Position numbers and translations under genes: made by a program
Shown: piece after piece, positions 25,845 through 34,620 of the stretch
Layout: each line of letters starts with the position of its first letter
How positions within the stretch are numbered: the stretch's first letter is position 1
The notes under the pieces: generated by a model
Told to the model about the DNA's origin: nothing
What the model saw: the letters and a program-made list of their open reading frames with translations, nothing else
Databases searched by the model: none
Assembly: GCA_002838815.1 (NCBI GenBank)
Contig: LQGW01000062.1
Coordinates: 1-64,000 of the forward strand
Origin: Clostridiaceae bacterium JG1575
Lineage (GTDB): Bacteria > Bacillota > Clostridia > Clostridiales > Clostridiaceae
Reading direction: 5' to 3'
DNA: 64,000 nt

Positions 25845-27488
25845 CTATTCCACCGACAAAATAAGGTAGTAAAGGGGCTGCATCCCAGCATAGCTGATGA
25901 CGTCATAATCCGGATACTTCGCGGAGAGCGCTTCCACAAAAGCGTTAACCTCTTCTTCCTGGGTGTCCTTGCCGTGATAGACCGAAATTACGGAGGTGTC
26001 TTTGTCCACCATCTCTTCGATCAAGCGTTCGGCCATCGGGTAAATGTCCCGCTCCACCATCTTGATCTTATTCTCCAGCAGTCCCAGATAATCGCCCGCA
26101 TGGACCTTTTGTCCTTCAATTTCCGTATCTCGTACCGCAAAAGTGATCTGGGCGGACTTCACTTCTTTCAGCGCCCGCATCATCAGTTCTTCATTTTCAT
26201 GCTCGTCAGCCTCGGGATTAAACGCAGCGAGGCAGCTGATGCCCTGAGGAATGGTCTTCGTGGGCACCACGTGAAGCTTCTTGTCGGTCAAATCCAAACA
26301 TTGATTGGCACTCATGATGATGTTTTTGTTGTTGGGCAAAATGAAAATATCTTCGGCATTGAGGGAATTCACGGCGTTCAAGATGTCGTTCGTGGAGGGG
26401 TTCATGGTTTGACCGCCTTCAATGACGACATCACAGCCCAAATCCTCAAAGATCGTGCGAAGCCCCTCCCCCGCGGCCACAGCGATGAAGCCGTAGCGTT
26501 TGGCTGGAGCCGCCACTTCTGCCTGGTTCAAGGTTTCTTTAACAAAATCGGACTCCTCATGGGTGTGCAACTGGCGATTTTGTTCTCGCATGTTCTCGAT
26601 CTTAATCTTCAACAGCTCGCCGTGTTTTTGGGCTTCTTGCATCACCACGCCGGGCTCTTCCGTATGAATGTGGATTTTCGTAATATCATCCATGGTGACA
26701 AAGACGATGGAATCGCCCCGAGCCTCCAGGAACGATTGGAATTGAGGATCCTCAATGGCACCGCCCACGATGAATTCCGTGCAATAGCCGTAAGTAATGT
26801 TGCTCTGTGCCATGACGGCACCGTGATCCACCACGCTGCCCGAAGCCGTGACGTCCTGTCGAACCTCGGCTACGAGGTTGTTGGTCAAGGCGTCCTGCAT
26901 GCCTCTGAAAATAATGAATAACCCCATGCCGCCTGAATCCACCACTTTGGCTTCTTTGAGCTGGGGCAAAAGATCCGGAGTCTTATTGAGGGTTTCTTCG
27001 GCCACACGGTTGACCAACGTCAACAGCTCGCCCATATCCTGGTAGGAGCCCGCTGTGGCGGCGTCTCCGACTTCACGAATGACCGTGAGGATGGTGCCTT
27101 CGGTAGGTCGCATTACCGCCCGATAGGCGGCCTGTGCCCCTTCCTTCAACGCCTTGGCAAACGCCTCAGGCGGCGCCTGGTCCAACTCTTCGAACCCTTT
27201 GGCAATGCCTCGGAAGATTTGCGAGAGAATGACGCCGGAGTTGCCCCGGGCGCCCATGAGGGCCCCCTTGGCCAAATCGCGGGACACCTTGGCCAGATTG
27301 GTTTCCTTGGAATCCTTCACAGCATCCACTGCCGCGCGAAAGGTCATGCTCATGTTGGTCCCGGTATCCCCATCGGGCACCGGAAAGACGTTCAGTGAAT
27401 CCACATAGGCTTTCTTTTCCTCCAGCAAATTGCTGGCGTAGATGCACATATTAATAAAATGTTGTCCATCAATTACCGAGTACGTCAT
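25845..27488 (-). CDS. fakA: Fatty acid kinase catalytic subunit, FakA (YloV) type
   Basis: FakA phosphorylates fatty acids bound to DegV-type FakB proteins, giving acyl-phosphate for PlsX/PlsY. The 547-residue protein has the N-terminal DAK2 domain with the Mg-ATP motif PVPDGDTGTNM (36-46) and GALMGARGNSGVILSQ, a central domain with the catalytic-type motif HIHTEEPG (His273, His275), and a C-terminal DegV-like domain (about 310-547). It starts just after the asp23-like gene, an order conserved in Bacillota. A second DAK2 protein, fused to DegV, is encoded at 56281-58056. Confidence 0.9.
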   Translation of the reverse strand: MTYSVIDGQHFINMCIYASNLLEEKKAYVDSLNVFPVPDGDTGTNMSMTFRAAVDAVKDSKETNLAKVSRDLAKGALMGARGNSGVILSQIFRGIAKGFEELDQAPPEAFAKALKEGAQAAYRAVMRPTEGTILTVIREVGDAATAGSYQDMGELLTLVNRVAEETLNKTPDLLPQLKEAKVVDSGGMGLFIIFRGMQDALTNNLVAEVRQDVTASGSVVDHGAVMAQSNITYGYCTEFIVGGAIEDPQFQSFLEARGDSIVFVTMDDITKIHIHTEEPGVVMQEAQKHGELLKIKIENMREQNRQLHTHEESDFVKETLNQAEVAAPAKRYGFIAVAAGEGLRTIFEDLGCDVVIEGGQTMNPSTNDILNAVNSLNAEDIFILPNNKNIIMSANQCLDLTDKKLHVVPTKTIPQGISCLAAFNPEADEHENEELMMRALKEVKSAQITFAVRDTEIEGQKVHAGDYLGLLENKIKMVERDIYPMAERLIEEMVDKDTSVISVYHGKDTQEEEVNAFVEALSAKYPDYDVISYAGMQPLYYLILSVE

Positions 27489-27489
27489 T

Positions 27490-27837
27490 CTAGAACCTCA
27501 CACCCTCAATGTTCACGGTGATGCCCGTGACCTTTAATCCCGTAAAGTTTTCCACATTGTATCTGACTTTTTGAATGATGTTGTTGGCAATCACAGAAAT
27601 CTTCGTGCCGTACTCCACGACCACAAATACTTCAATGGAGAGCTCTCCGTTTTTTTGATGGACCTTGACGCCTTTATTTAAATGCTCCACCTTAATGAGC
27701 TGCCAAAGTTCATCGGTGGTGTTTTTGGCCGCCATTCCTACAACGCCATAGCATTCCATGGTGGCCATGCCGATGATGTTGGCAATGACATCGTCTGAAT
27801 AGCTCACTTTTCCGAGTTCGGTTTTATATCCGATCAT
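27490..27837 (-). CDS. Asp23/Gls24 family protein (YloU)
   Basis: A 115-residue Asp23/Gls24 envelope stress-type protein, matching YloU, which precedes the fakA homologue yloV in B. subtilis. Family segments are KVSYSDDVIANIIGMATMEC, YGVVGMA and VFVVVEYGTKISVIANNI. No signal peptide is present. The role is unclear; relatives associate with the membrane and respond to cell-wall stress. GGAGG lies upstream of the ATG, and the stop is one base from the fakA start. Confidence 0.9.
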   Translation of the reverse strand: MIGYKTELGKVSYSDDVIANIIGMATMECYGVVGMAAKNTTDELWQLIKVEHLNKGVKVHQKNGELSIEVFVVVEYGTKISVIANNIIQKVRYNVENFTGLKVTGITVNIEGVRF

Positions 27838-27919
27838 ATGTATAACCTCCGGGTTTAGTCTAGAACCGCCTTCGGACGCGGTTGATTCTCAAACCGGCCC
27901 ATACTTTTACATACTAATC

Positions 27920-27948
27920 ATCATATAATAATTTCAAGCCTTTATCAA
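27920..27948 (-). promoter_or_regulatory. Promoter of the asp23-like gene and fakA
   Basis: The minus strand shows TTGATA (27943-27948), 17 bases, TATGAT (27920-27925), about 83 bases before the start codon. Confidence 0.65.
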
Positions 27949-28054
27949 TCCATTTTCAGAAGACGACGCAGACGACGGCGGTCTTAAGGCGCAGCCTAAG
28001 CCAGCCAAAGACTCCTTCTCCTAAATTTAAGCGACGGTCTGCTGAAAATTTTTG

Positions 28055-28083
28055 TTGATTGGGACTATGGCCTGTGTTATACT
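28055..28083 (+). promoter_or_regulatory. Promoter of rpmB
   Basis: TTGATT (28055-28060), a 17-base spacer and TATACT (28078-28083), about 40 bases before the rpmB ATG. Confidence 0.7.
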
Positions 28084-28122
28084 AGTTTATGCTGTTAAAA
28101 CACTCATTAAGGAGGTGTTGTC

Positions 28123-28314
28123 ATGTCGAGAAAATGCGAATATTGCGATAAGGGCGTCGTTGCTGGAGTGTCCTACAGCCACTCCCACAGACAAAATAAA
28201 AGAACCTGGGCTCCCAATCTGAAAAAAGTCAGAGCAATTGTCAACGGGACTCCGAAACGAGTTGTTGTCTGCACCCGCTGCCTGCGCTCAGGTAAGGTTG
28301 AACGCGCTATTTAA
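28123..28314 (+). CDS. rpmB: 50S ribosomal protein L28
   Basis: The 63-residue protein is the zinc-binding form of L28: CEYCDKG near the N-terminus and VVCTRCLRSGKV near the C-terminus give four cysteines. HSHRQNKRTWAPNL is the family core. It is a single-gene unit with its own promoter, AAGGAGG ribosome site and terminator, divergent from the asp23-fakA unit, an arrangement common in Bacillota. Confidence 0.97.
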   Translation: MSRKCEYCDKGVVAGVSYSHSHRQNKRTWAPNLKKVRAIVNGTPKRVVVCTRCLRSGKVERAI

Positions 28315-28318
28315 GAAG

Positions 28319-28356
28319 AAAAGGCCTGATGTACATCAGAGCCTTTTTTATTTTTT
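28319..28356 (+). terminator. Terminator of rpmB
   Basis: A stem from AAGGC..TGATG to CATCA..GCCTT (28321-28345) followed by TTTTTATTTTTT. Confidence 0.85.
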
Positions 28357-28386
28357 GAACGCAACGCCCCCATTGATCCGCCCACG

Positions 28387-28428
28387 AAAAAGGCTTCCCG
28401 TATCCCTTTGGATTCGGAGAAGCCTTTT
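28387..28428. terminator. Terminator of the thiN operon
   Basis: The arms AAAAGGCTTC and GAAGCCTTTT with inner pairing around loop CTTT; T-rich on both sides. It closes the minus-strand run ending in thiN. Its inner part TCCCTTTGGATTC is the same as in the terminator at 18111-18160. Confidence 0.75.
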
Positions 28429-28453
28429 GTTGTTTTAAGAAGTTCGCGCTTTT

Positions 28454-29134
28454 TTAAAAGGACCAATCGGGAACCTGAGGGAGCGCTTCAAGAAATGGCT
28501 CATCGCTGGTTTGCAGCATCAAAACCAGTCCCTCTTTAAATCGCACACTGGCAAAGGGCGCTTGAAATTCATTGGACACCGTCAGACCCGACCCAAATCT
28601 CAGGGAGTGATCCGTCAAGGGATACCGGACGCCCTGCAAGGAAAAATGGGGCACCGTCTGGCCAAGGGCACTAAAGGAAAGGTATGGAAAAGGACCCTTG
28701 GGAATCTCTTGGGATTGATTCAAAAGATTGATTTGATTGTGATCATCGAGCAGCGTCATCCGAATGCTATCCGCCAACGCTTGTTGCAACAGGCCGATAT
28801 TGGCCAACAAATGATCGATGCGGCTGCCCGTCCCCCCCAAAAGAACGATCTGCTTAGCCCCTTGCTCTCGGGCCGCCCGATAAGCGGCAAAGGTGTCGGT
28901 AAAGTCCTTTGCCCGAGGATATATGGTAACTTTCGCGCGGTCCCTTAAGGCCCCTTGGCTGTCCTCATCCAAGGAATCGAAGTCCCCCACAGCAACCTCA
29001 AAAGCTATGCCTTGATCTAGTAATACCTTAGCGCCTCGATCTGCAGCGAGGATGAAGGGCTTTTTACGGCGCACCACCTCTTGCAGCAAAGCTCCTGAAG
29101 GCGGGGTGCCGCCGGCTACAATGAGTGCGTTCAT
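28454..29134 (-). CDS. thiN: Thiamine pyrophosphokinase
   Basis: ThiN makes thiamine diphosphate from thiamine and ATP. The 226-residue protein starts MNALIVAGGTPPSG and shows LAADRGAKVLLDQGI, VAVGDFDSLDED, DFTDTFAAYRAA and LLGGTGSRIDHLLANI. The ATG at 29134 overlaps the rpe stop by 4 bp; the longer frame to 29533 only mirrors rpe. It is the last gene of rlmN-prpC-pknB-rsgA-rpe-thiN, an order conserved in Bacillota. Confidence 0.94.
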   Translation of the reverse strand: MNALIVAGGTPPSGALLQEVVRRKKPFILAADRGAKVLLDQGIAFEVAVGDFDSLDEDSQGALRDRAKVTIYPRAKDFTDTFAAYRAAREQGAKQIVLLGGTGSRIDHLLANIGLLQQALADSIRMTLLDDHNQINLLNQSQEIPKGPFPYLSFSALGQTVPHFSLQGVRYPLTDHSLRFGSGLTVSNEFQAPFASVRFKEGLVLMLQTSDEPFLEALPQVPDWSF

Positions 29135-29784
29135 GCCATAGCATCCCGCAGGGTCTGAAGGTTCTTCTCTAGCGTTCGGCCGCGGAACACCGCTGACCCC
29201 GCCACAAAGCAATCCGCGCCAGCTTCTTTGAGCATGCGGATGTTTCCCGCATCCACCCCGCCATCCACTTGGATGATGAGGTTGGGATTCTTCTCTTGCG
29301 CCATGGCCCGCAGCTTTACGATTTTTTGTGTGACGTAAGGAATGAATGTTTGGCCGCCGAAGCCAGGGTTGACGCTCATCAAAAGCACATAATCCAACTG
29401 GGGCAAAAGGTCCTCCAGGACCGATACCGGCGTCGCAGGGTTTAAAACGATGCCCGCCTTGACCCCCAGTTCCTTCAAGCGGCTGACGGCACGATCGGCA
29501 TGGACCTCCGCCTCCCAGTGAAAGGAAATCCAATCGGCACCGGCATCGGCAAAGTCTTTAAAGTAGAGAGACGGATGGACGATCATCAAATGCACATCAA
29601 AGGGCAGGGTGGTTCTCCCCCGGATGGCGGAAACCACCGGCAAGCCGATGGAGATGTTGGGCACAAAGGATCCATCCATCACATCCACATGAATCCAATC
29701 GGCGCCGCCCTTGGTGATGGCTTCGATGTCCTCGCCCAACGCCGCAAAGTCCGCCGATAAAATAGAAGGTGCAATCAATCCCAT
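29131..29784 (-). CDS. rpe: Ribulose-phosphate 3-epimerase
   Basis: Rpe interconverts ribulose 5-phosphate and xylulose 5-phosphate in the pentose phosphate pathway. The TIM-barrel protein of 217 residues starts MGLIAPSILSADFAALGEDI and has the metal- and proton-transfer regions HVDVMDGSFVPNIS, MSVNPGFGGQ and IQVDGGV, then phosphate-binding VAGSAVF. The ATG at 29784 overlaps the rsgA end by 10 bp. Confidence 0.96.
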   Translation of the reverse strand: MGLIAPSILSADFAALGEDIEAITKGGADWIHVDVMDGSFVPNISIGLPVVSAIRGRTTLPFDVHLMIVHPSLYFKDFADAGADWISFHWEAEVHADRAVSRLKELGVKAGIVLNPATPVSVLEDLLPQLDYVLLMSVNPGFGGQTFIPYVTQKIVKLRAMAQEKNPNLIIQVDGGVDAGNIRMLKEAGADCFVAGSAVFRGRTLEKNLQTLRDAMA

Positions 29785-30728
29785 TGGTGTTTTTCTTCCT
29801 CTCTCATTTTTTGTAGTACGCGAAGGTAATAGTCGTATCGCTGGGGAGCGACCACCTCGGTCGACGCGTTTTTCACCGCGCACCCAGGCTCCTTGTCGTG
29901 CAGACAACCTTGGAAGCGGCAGCTGCCCTCAAAGGGACGAAATTCTGGAAAGTACTCTTTGAGCTCCCCGGGCGTGATGCCGGCAGGCTCCACATGAGAG
30001 AATCCCGGCGTATCGGCCAAAAGTCCTGCCCCCAAGGGCACAAGCTCCGTGTGCCTTGTGGTATGGCGTCCCCGGCCAATGCGTTGAGACACTTCTCCAG
30101 TTGCCATATGCCGCTGTCCCAAAAGAGCGTTGAGCAAGGTGGATTTGCCGGCCCCAGAGGGCCCGCAGAGCACATAAATGCCATCCTTTATATATGGAAG
30201 CACGCTTTGAGATGCTCCTTCTTGATTGGCCTGAAGAAACGTAAAGGCATATCCCGTCCCGCGAAGATGCTCCTCAATGCTTGCTCTTTGGGCGGGGCCG
30301 GCCAAATCCATCTTATTCCAAAGAATGCGAAAAGCAACCCCTTTTTGTTCCATGCCCAAAAGAAAGCTGTATAGAAGATCCCAGTTGATGTCGGGGCGCG
30401 CCACGGCAAAAACCAGAAAAACCTCTGTGACGTTGGCGATGGCCGGGCGGATCAGTGCATTGGTGCGGGGTAGGATCTCCTCGATGATCCCTTCGGGGAG
30501 GGCTCTAGTAAACCGCACGGCATCGCCGGGCAAGGGCGTGATGCCCCGGCGAAATTTTCCCCGCAGCCGGCAGGCAGACTCTTCGCCTCTTTCGTTACGG
30601 ACTTGATAAAGACCACCCACTCCTTTGACGATCCGCCCCCACTCCAGGGTTCCCTTCGCCTGTTCTTCACATGGGACAAGCCCGCAGGCTACGGGCTTGT
30701 CCAACGATTTTTTACTCAATGGGGACAT
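29775..30728 (-). CDS. rsgA: Ribosome small subunit GTPase RsgA
   Basis: RsgA is a circularly permuted GTPase that checks late 30S assembly. The order of motifs is permuted as expected: NKMDL (G4), then P-loop GPSGAGKSTLLNAL, then DTPGF (G3). An N-terminal OB fold precedes them, and a C-terminal zinc knuckle reads CRFQGCLHDKEPGCAVK. The assigned ATG at 30728 overlaps the end of pknB by 17 bp; the true start could be slightly further in, since the first 25 residues are not typical. 317 residues. Confidence 0.94.
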   Translation of the reverse strand: MSPLSKKSLDKPVACGLVPCEEQAKGTLEWGRIVKGVGGLYQVRNERGEESACRLRGKFRRGITPLPGDAVRFTRALPEGIIEEILPRTNALIRPAIANVTEVFLVFAVARPDINWDLLYSFLLGMEQKGVAFRILWNKMDLAGPAQRASIEEHLRGTGYAFTFLQANQEGASQSVLPYIKDGIYVLCGPSGAGKSTLLNALLGQRHMATGEVSQRIGRGRHTTRHTELVPLGAGLLADTPGFSHVEPAGITPGELKEYFPEFRPFEGSCRFQGCLHDKEPGCAVKNASTEVVAPQRYDYYLRVLQKMREEEKHQWD

Positions 30729-32826
30729 TGCTCATCACATTGACCAAAATCCTTGCACCGGCGGCATCCACCTCAGTGATGTATCCGTCAATGCTTCCGG
30801 CGGCAATGAGTTCATCGCGCTTGGCTTGGGACACCACCGACCCATCGGGGTTGTAGAGGTTGAATATATACACCTGATACCCTGCCGCTTTGGCCTTGGC
30901 TGCGGCCTCATTGTAATCCATGTTGACGAGGGAGCCTGGTTTGAAAGGTCCCTCGGGCGAAGTGGCGGGTTTGGTGGTGGGCTGAGTTCCTGGCTGCGTG
31001 GCCGGAGTGGTGGCCGGAGTCGTCGACGGCTGCGTCGTGGGCTGCGTGGCCGGAGTCGTATCCGGCGCGGGTTTGGTTTTTTTCACGTAGCGCCCGATTT
31101 CCACATGAACTCTGGTGTCCTTGGCCACCACGGTCCCGCGAGGGACGCTCTGGCTCACCACCACATCCTTCATCTGCGGATCAAAAACTTCTTTTTCACT
31201 GACGTCGCCCAACTGCAGGCCCGCCTGTTCCAGGGCTTTGCGGGCCTTTTCCTTGGTCAAACCTTTAAGCTCTGGCACCATGTTGCCGACCTTATTGGGA
31301 TCGCGTCCTTCAGAAACGGTGAGGTCCACGGCCGCTCCTTTTTCCAGTTTTTCCCCTGAAGAGGGGGCTGAACCAATGATTTGTCCGTTGGGAATGAAAT
31401 CGTCGTAGGCTTTTTTCAAGGCGCCCCGCTTCAAGCCGACCTGCTTGAGCGCTTCTTCCGCTTGGGTCACGGTCATGCCTGAGAACGAGGGAATCTGAAC
31501 TTCCTCATGGCGACGGCTCACCTTCGCCCGAACGGTGCCGCCTATGGTCACTGGTTCTCCAGCTTGGGGCTGAGCGGAAAGAATCACACCTCCGGGGCCT
31601 TCAGCCTCCACAGCTTCGGTCTCCAGGCGAATCTGATACTTGGAGAGCTCCAAGCGAGCTTTGGCCTCGTCCATGCCCACAATGTTGATCATGGTCATGG
31701 TTTTGGGCGTTGAAGCCGGGGCTGGCTTCCCAAAAAAGCCCATATACTTGGCTCCCCAGATTCCAAGGCCCACGAGGGCGATGACCAGCACCAAAAGCAC
31801 CGCCAACAGCCCACGATTTTTGACCTTTTCCTTGGCCTCTTCTTTTTCCAAAGATTCCAGTTCTTCTGCATAGCTTCTGCGGGGCTTTTCGGTTTGTTCC
31901 AAGGCAGCCACCCGTCTTTTGGCGGTAATGGGGGCCTCGACTTCCTCTACGTCGTATTCGATGGTATCTCCGCTGGCCCCCACTCCAGCCCCCGCAAACT
32001 GCAGGGCTCTTGGCCCTTTGACCAAGCGCAGGTCTGTAATCAGGTCGCGCATGCTTTGATAGCGGTCTTCAGGCTGTTTCTCCAGAGCTTTCAAAATAAT
32101 GGCGTTGAGCTTTGGATGGATGCTGCGTTGAATTTTAATCGGCTCAATGACCGGTTCGTGAATGTGCTTGTGACCGATGGTTTCCAGGCTGCTGGAATCA
32201 AAGGGAAAGCGGCCTGTGGCCATCTCATACATAACAACGCCCAAAGAATAGATGTCCGAGCGTTCGTCGGTTTCCAGGCCCTTGGCGTGTTCAGGAGAGA
32301 AATAGTGAGCCGAGCCAATGACCCTTCCGTCCCGGGGCTTTGGCGTGGCTTGCGGCGTCCCCGCAATGCCAAAGTCTAAAATTCGCACCCGATTGTCCTG
32401 GGAAATCAGGATGTTGGCGGATTTGACGTCCCGGTGAATGATCTTATTTTGGTGGGCCATCTGCAGCCCCTGGGCAATTTCTATGGAGTATTTCAGCACC
32501 TGATCTTGAAAAAGCGGGCCGCGGCTGGAGATGAGCTCCTTTAGGGTCTTTCCCTTGATGTATTCCATGACGATATAATCCAGCCCGCCATCGTTCCCAT
32601 CGGTGTACACTGCAACGATGTTGGGATGGCTCAAGGCCGCCACGGCATTGGCTTCCCGGTGGAACTGTGCCACAAATTTAGGATCCTTGGCGTATTCCTC
32701 GCGCAAGATTTTGATGGCGTCAAAGCGCTTCAACGAAAGGTCAAAGGCCTTATACACATGGCACATTCCGCCGTCGCCGAGCTTTTCAACGATTTGATAT
32801 CGCTTATCGAGAATTTTTCCGATCAT
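30712..32826 (-). CDS. pknB: PASTA-domain Ser/Thr protein kinase PknB/PrkC
   Basis: A membrane kinase that senses muropeptides or lipid II through PASTA domains and regulates wall growth. The N-terminal kinase domain (about 1-270) has Gly loop KLGDGGMCHVYKAFD, Lys39, HRD 131-133 and DFG 151-153, then SPEHAKG and ERSDIYSLGVV. A charged juxtamembrane region leads to one transmembrane helix (about 339-357). Three PASTA repeats follow (about 375-585), then a Thr/Pro/Gln-rich spacer (about 590-628) and a last 75-residue segment that looks like a degenerate PASTA-like unit. It overlaps the prpC stop by 4 bp. 704 residues. Confidence 0.95.
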   Translation of the reverse strand: MIGKILDKRYQIVEKLGDGGMCHVYKAFDLSLKRFDAIKILREEYAKDPKFVAQFHREANAVAALSHPNIVAVYTDGNDGGLDYIVMEYIKGKTLKELISSRGPLFQDQVLKYSIEIAQGLQMAHQNKIIHRDVKSANILISQDNRVRILDFGIAGTPQATPKPRDGRVIGSAHYFSPEHAKGLETDERSDIYSLGVVMYEMATGRFPFDSSSLETIGHKHIHEPVIEPIKIQRSIHPKLNAIILKALEKQPEDRYQSMRDLITDLRLVKGPRALQFAGAGVGASGDTIEYDVEEVEAPITAKRRVAALEQTEKPRRSYAEELESLEKEEAKEKVKNRGLLAVLLVLVIALVGLGIWGAKYMGFFGKPAPASTPKTMTMINIVGMDEAKARLELSKYQIRLETEAVEAEGPGGVILSAQPQAGEPVTIGGTVRAKVSRRHEEVQIPSFSGMTVTQAEEALKQVGLKRGALKKAYDDFIPNGQIIGSAPSSGEKLEKGAAVDLTVSEGRDPNKVGNMVPELKGLTKEKARKALEQAGLQLGDVSEKEVFDPQMKDVVVSQSVPRGTVVAKDTRVHVEIGRYVKKTKPAPDTTPATQPTTQPSTTPATTPATQPGTQPTTKPATSPEGPFKPGSLVNMDYNEAAAKAKAAGYQVYIFNLYNPDGSVVSQAKRDELIAAGSIDGYITEVDAAGARILVNVMSNVPIE

Positions 32827-33545
32827 CGTGCTTCTCCTTTAAAGATCACCGCTGAGATGTTATCGTGTCCACCCCGGGCTTTGGCCAAGCCCACCAGCCG
32901 CTCCAAATACTGTCGATCGTCCTTGATTTTCTGGCGCTCGATCATCATTTCTTCCTTGCGTACGTAATCGGTGAGCCCATCGGTGCAAAGAATCATTTGA
33001 TCGAATTGATTCTTTTCCACCTCTAAGATATCCACCTTTAAATCCTTATGCGTCCCCAAAGAACGGGTAATGATGTTTTTCATCTCGTGGTGCCGCATTT
33101 CCTCTTCAGAAATCTGTCCTTCATCATGCAGCTGCTGAACGACGGAATGGTCCTTCGTGAGCTTGGCGATGCGCTCCCCTTTCATAAGGTAGGCGGAAGA
33201 ATCGCCCGCGTGAGCCACGAAGACGTCCGATCCAACATCCAAGGCGCAGGTGACGGTGGTACCCATCCCCGAATACTCCTCGTACGCTTGGCCCAGCTGA
33301 AACACCCGCTCATTGGCCCCTTGAATTGCGGCCTCCAAGATGTGCGGGGCGATGTTGCGATTGTAGTGCGCCCGCAGATATTCTTTGATAAACCGTCCGG
33401 CCTCTTGGGAGGCCACTTCGCCGGCCTTATGCCCGCCCACTCCGTCACAGACCACATAAAGACCATAGTCCTTCGTACGGTCCATATCGACGTAATCTTC
33501 ATTCACTGACCGAACGTTTCCAATGTCACTGATCATTTCCGCCAT
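32823..33545 (-). CDS. prpC: PP2C-type protein phosphatase PrpC/Stp
   Basis: The partner phosphatase of PknB, removing phosphate from Ser/Thr with two metal ions. The metal-ligand motifs are complete: DIGNVRSVNEDY, VCDGVGGHKAGEVAS, GMGTTVTCA, VAHAGDSSAYL, LCTDGLTDYV and GGHDNISAV. 240 residues, cytoplasmic. It overlaps the rlmN end by 20 bp and pknB by 4 bp, so the three are probably translated together. Confidence 0.96.
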   Translation of the reverse strand: MAEMISDIGNVRSVNEDYVDMDRTKDYGLYVVCDGVGGHKAGEVASQEAGRFIKEYLRAHYNRNIAPHILEAAIQGANERVFQLGQAYEEYSGMGTTVTCALDVGSDVFVAHAGDSSAYLMKGERIAKLTKDHSVVQQLHDEGQISEEEMRHHEMKNIITRSLGTHKDLKVDILEVEKNQFDQMILCTDGLTDYVRKEEMMIERQKIKDDRQYLERLVGLAKARGGHDNISAVIFKGEAR

Positions 33546-34590
33546 GATCGGTCCCTCCTTGATCCAGGTAACTTCGCTTTAGTTGTCCGCAAGCGGCGTC
33601 AATGTCGCTGCCCATTTCGCGGCGAATGGTCGTCTCAATGCCCAGTCGGTCCAATTCTTTTTGGAAAGCGCGGACCTTTGCTGGATCCGGCCGTCGAAAG
33701 ACCCCCTGCTCGATCTCATTTAGGGGAATCAAGTTAACGTGACTTTTCAGGCCGCGCAAAAGAATGGCTAAGGCTCGGGCTTCCTCTAAAGAGTCATTGA
33801 CGTCCCGCAGCAGTGCAAATTCAAAGGAAATGCGCCGACCCGTTTTCTGTTGATAATAGTTCAGGGAATCGAAGAGCTCTTGCAAATCATAACGCTGCGC
33901 AATGGGCATCAACTCCCTGCGCTTTGCATCCGTGGTCTGATGCAGCGAGATGGCTAGGGTCACTTGATTGTCCAAGTCCGCAAACGCACGGATCATCGGC
34001 GCCACACCGCAGGTGGATAGGGTAATGTGTCGCTGCCCGATGCCAAGGCCCCAAGGGGCGCTGACGTGCTCCAAAAAGCGGCGGACTTCTTCAAAATTAT
34101 CCAGGGGCTCGCCGGAGCCCATGAGCACCACATTGGAAATGCGATGCCCACAAAGGGAAGACAGCGCCAAAATCTGACCAATCATCTCCCCCGACGTGAG
34201 ATTTCTGATGAGACCGCCCCGCGTCGAGGCACAAAAACGGCACCCCATCCGGCAGCCCACTTGAGTGGAGATGCAGACCGAGTACCCATGTTCATACTTC
34301 ATAAGAACCGCTTCAATGAGCTGTCCGTCCAAAAGCCGAAAAAGCGCTTTTTTTGTGCCATCCTTCGACGTTGACAGCTTCTCAAGGCCGGGGACGGAAC
34401 ATACGGTTTCTTCTTTTAAAAACCTCCGGGTGGCGGCGGGCAAATTCGTCATGTGCTCTGGATTGTAAACGCCTTGGTAGATCCAGTTCAGAACCTGGTT
34501 CGCGCGAAAGCCGCTTTCCCCATGAGCCGTCATTATTTTTTTTAATTCCTCTGGGGATTGATCCAATAGGTTGTACACTACTATCGCCAT
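33526..34590 (-). CDS. rlmN: Dual-specificity RNA methyltransferase RlmN
   Basis: RlmN is a radical SAM enzyme that methylates C2 of A2503 in 23S rRNA and A37 of some tRNAs. It shows C-x3-C-x2-C (STQVGCRMGCRFCAS), MGSGEPLDNFEEV, LSTCGVAPMI, LAISLHQTTDAKR and, near the end, the second catalytic Cys in DIDAACGQL. I chose the ATG at 34590 (MAIVVYNLLDQS); an in-frame ATG at 34602 is possible. Neither has a clear Shine-Dalgarno, and a likely -10 lies only about 25 bases upstream, so the leader is very short. About 354 residues. Confidence 0.93.
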   Translation of the reverse strand: MAIVVYNLLDQSPEELKKIMTAHGESGFRANQVLNWIYQGVYNPEHMTNLPAATRRFLKEETVCSVPGLEKLSTSKDGTKKALFRLLDGQLIEAVLMKYEHGYSVCISTQVGCRMGCRFCASTRGGLIRNLTSGEMIGQILALSSLCGHRISNVVLMGSGEPLDNFEEVRRFLEHVSAPWGLGIGQRHITLSTCGVAPMIRAFADLDNQVTLAISLHQTTDAKRRELMPIAQRYDLQELFDSLNYYQQKTGRRISFEFALLRDVNDSLEEARALAILLRGLKSHVNLIPLNEIEQGVFRRPDPAKVRAFQKELDRLGIETTIRREMGSDIDAACGQLKRSYLDQGGTDHGGNDQ

Positions 34591-34614
34591 CCAAACATGC
34601 ATAATTTCTAAAAC

Positions 34615-34620
34615 AGTATA
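34615..34620 (-). promoter_or_regulatory. Likely -10 of rlmN
   Basis: On the minus strand TGC-TATACT forms an extended -10 ending 24 bases before the rlmN ATG at 34590 (12 before the one at 34602). No good -35. Confidence 0.4.

Noticed and set aside
25602-26921. A 439-codon plus-strand frame
   Set aside because: Antisense to recG and fakA, with no family resemblance.
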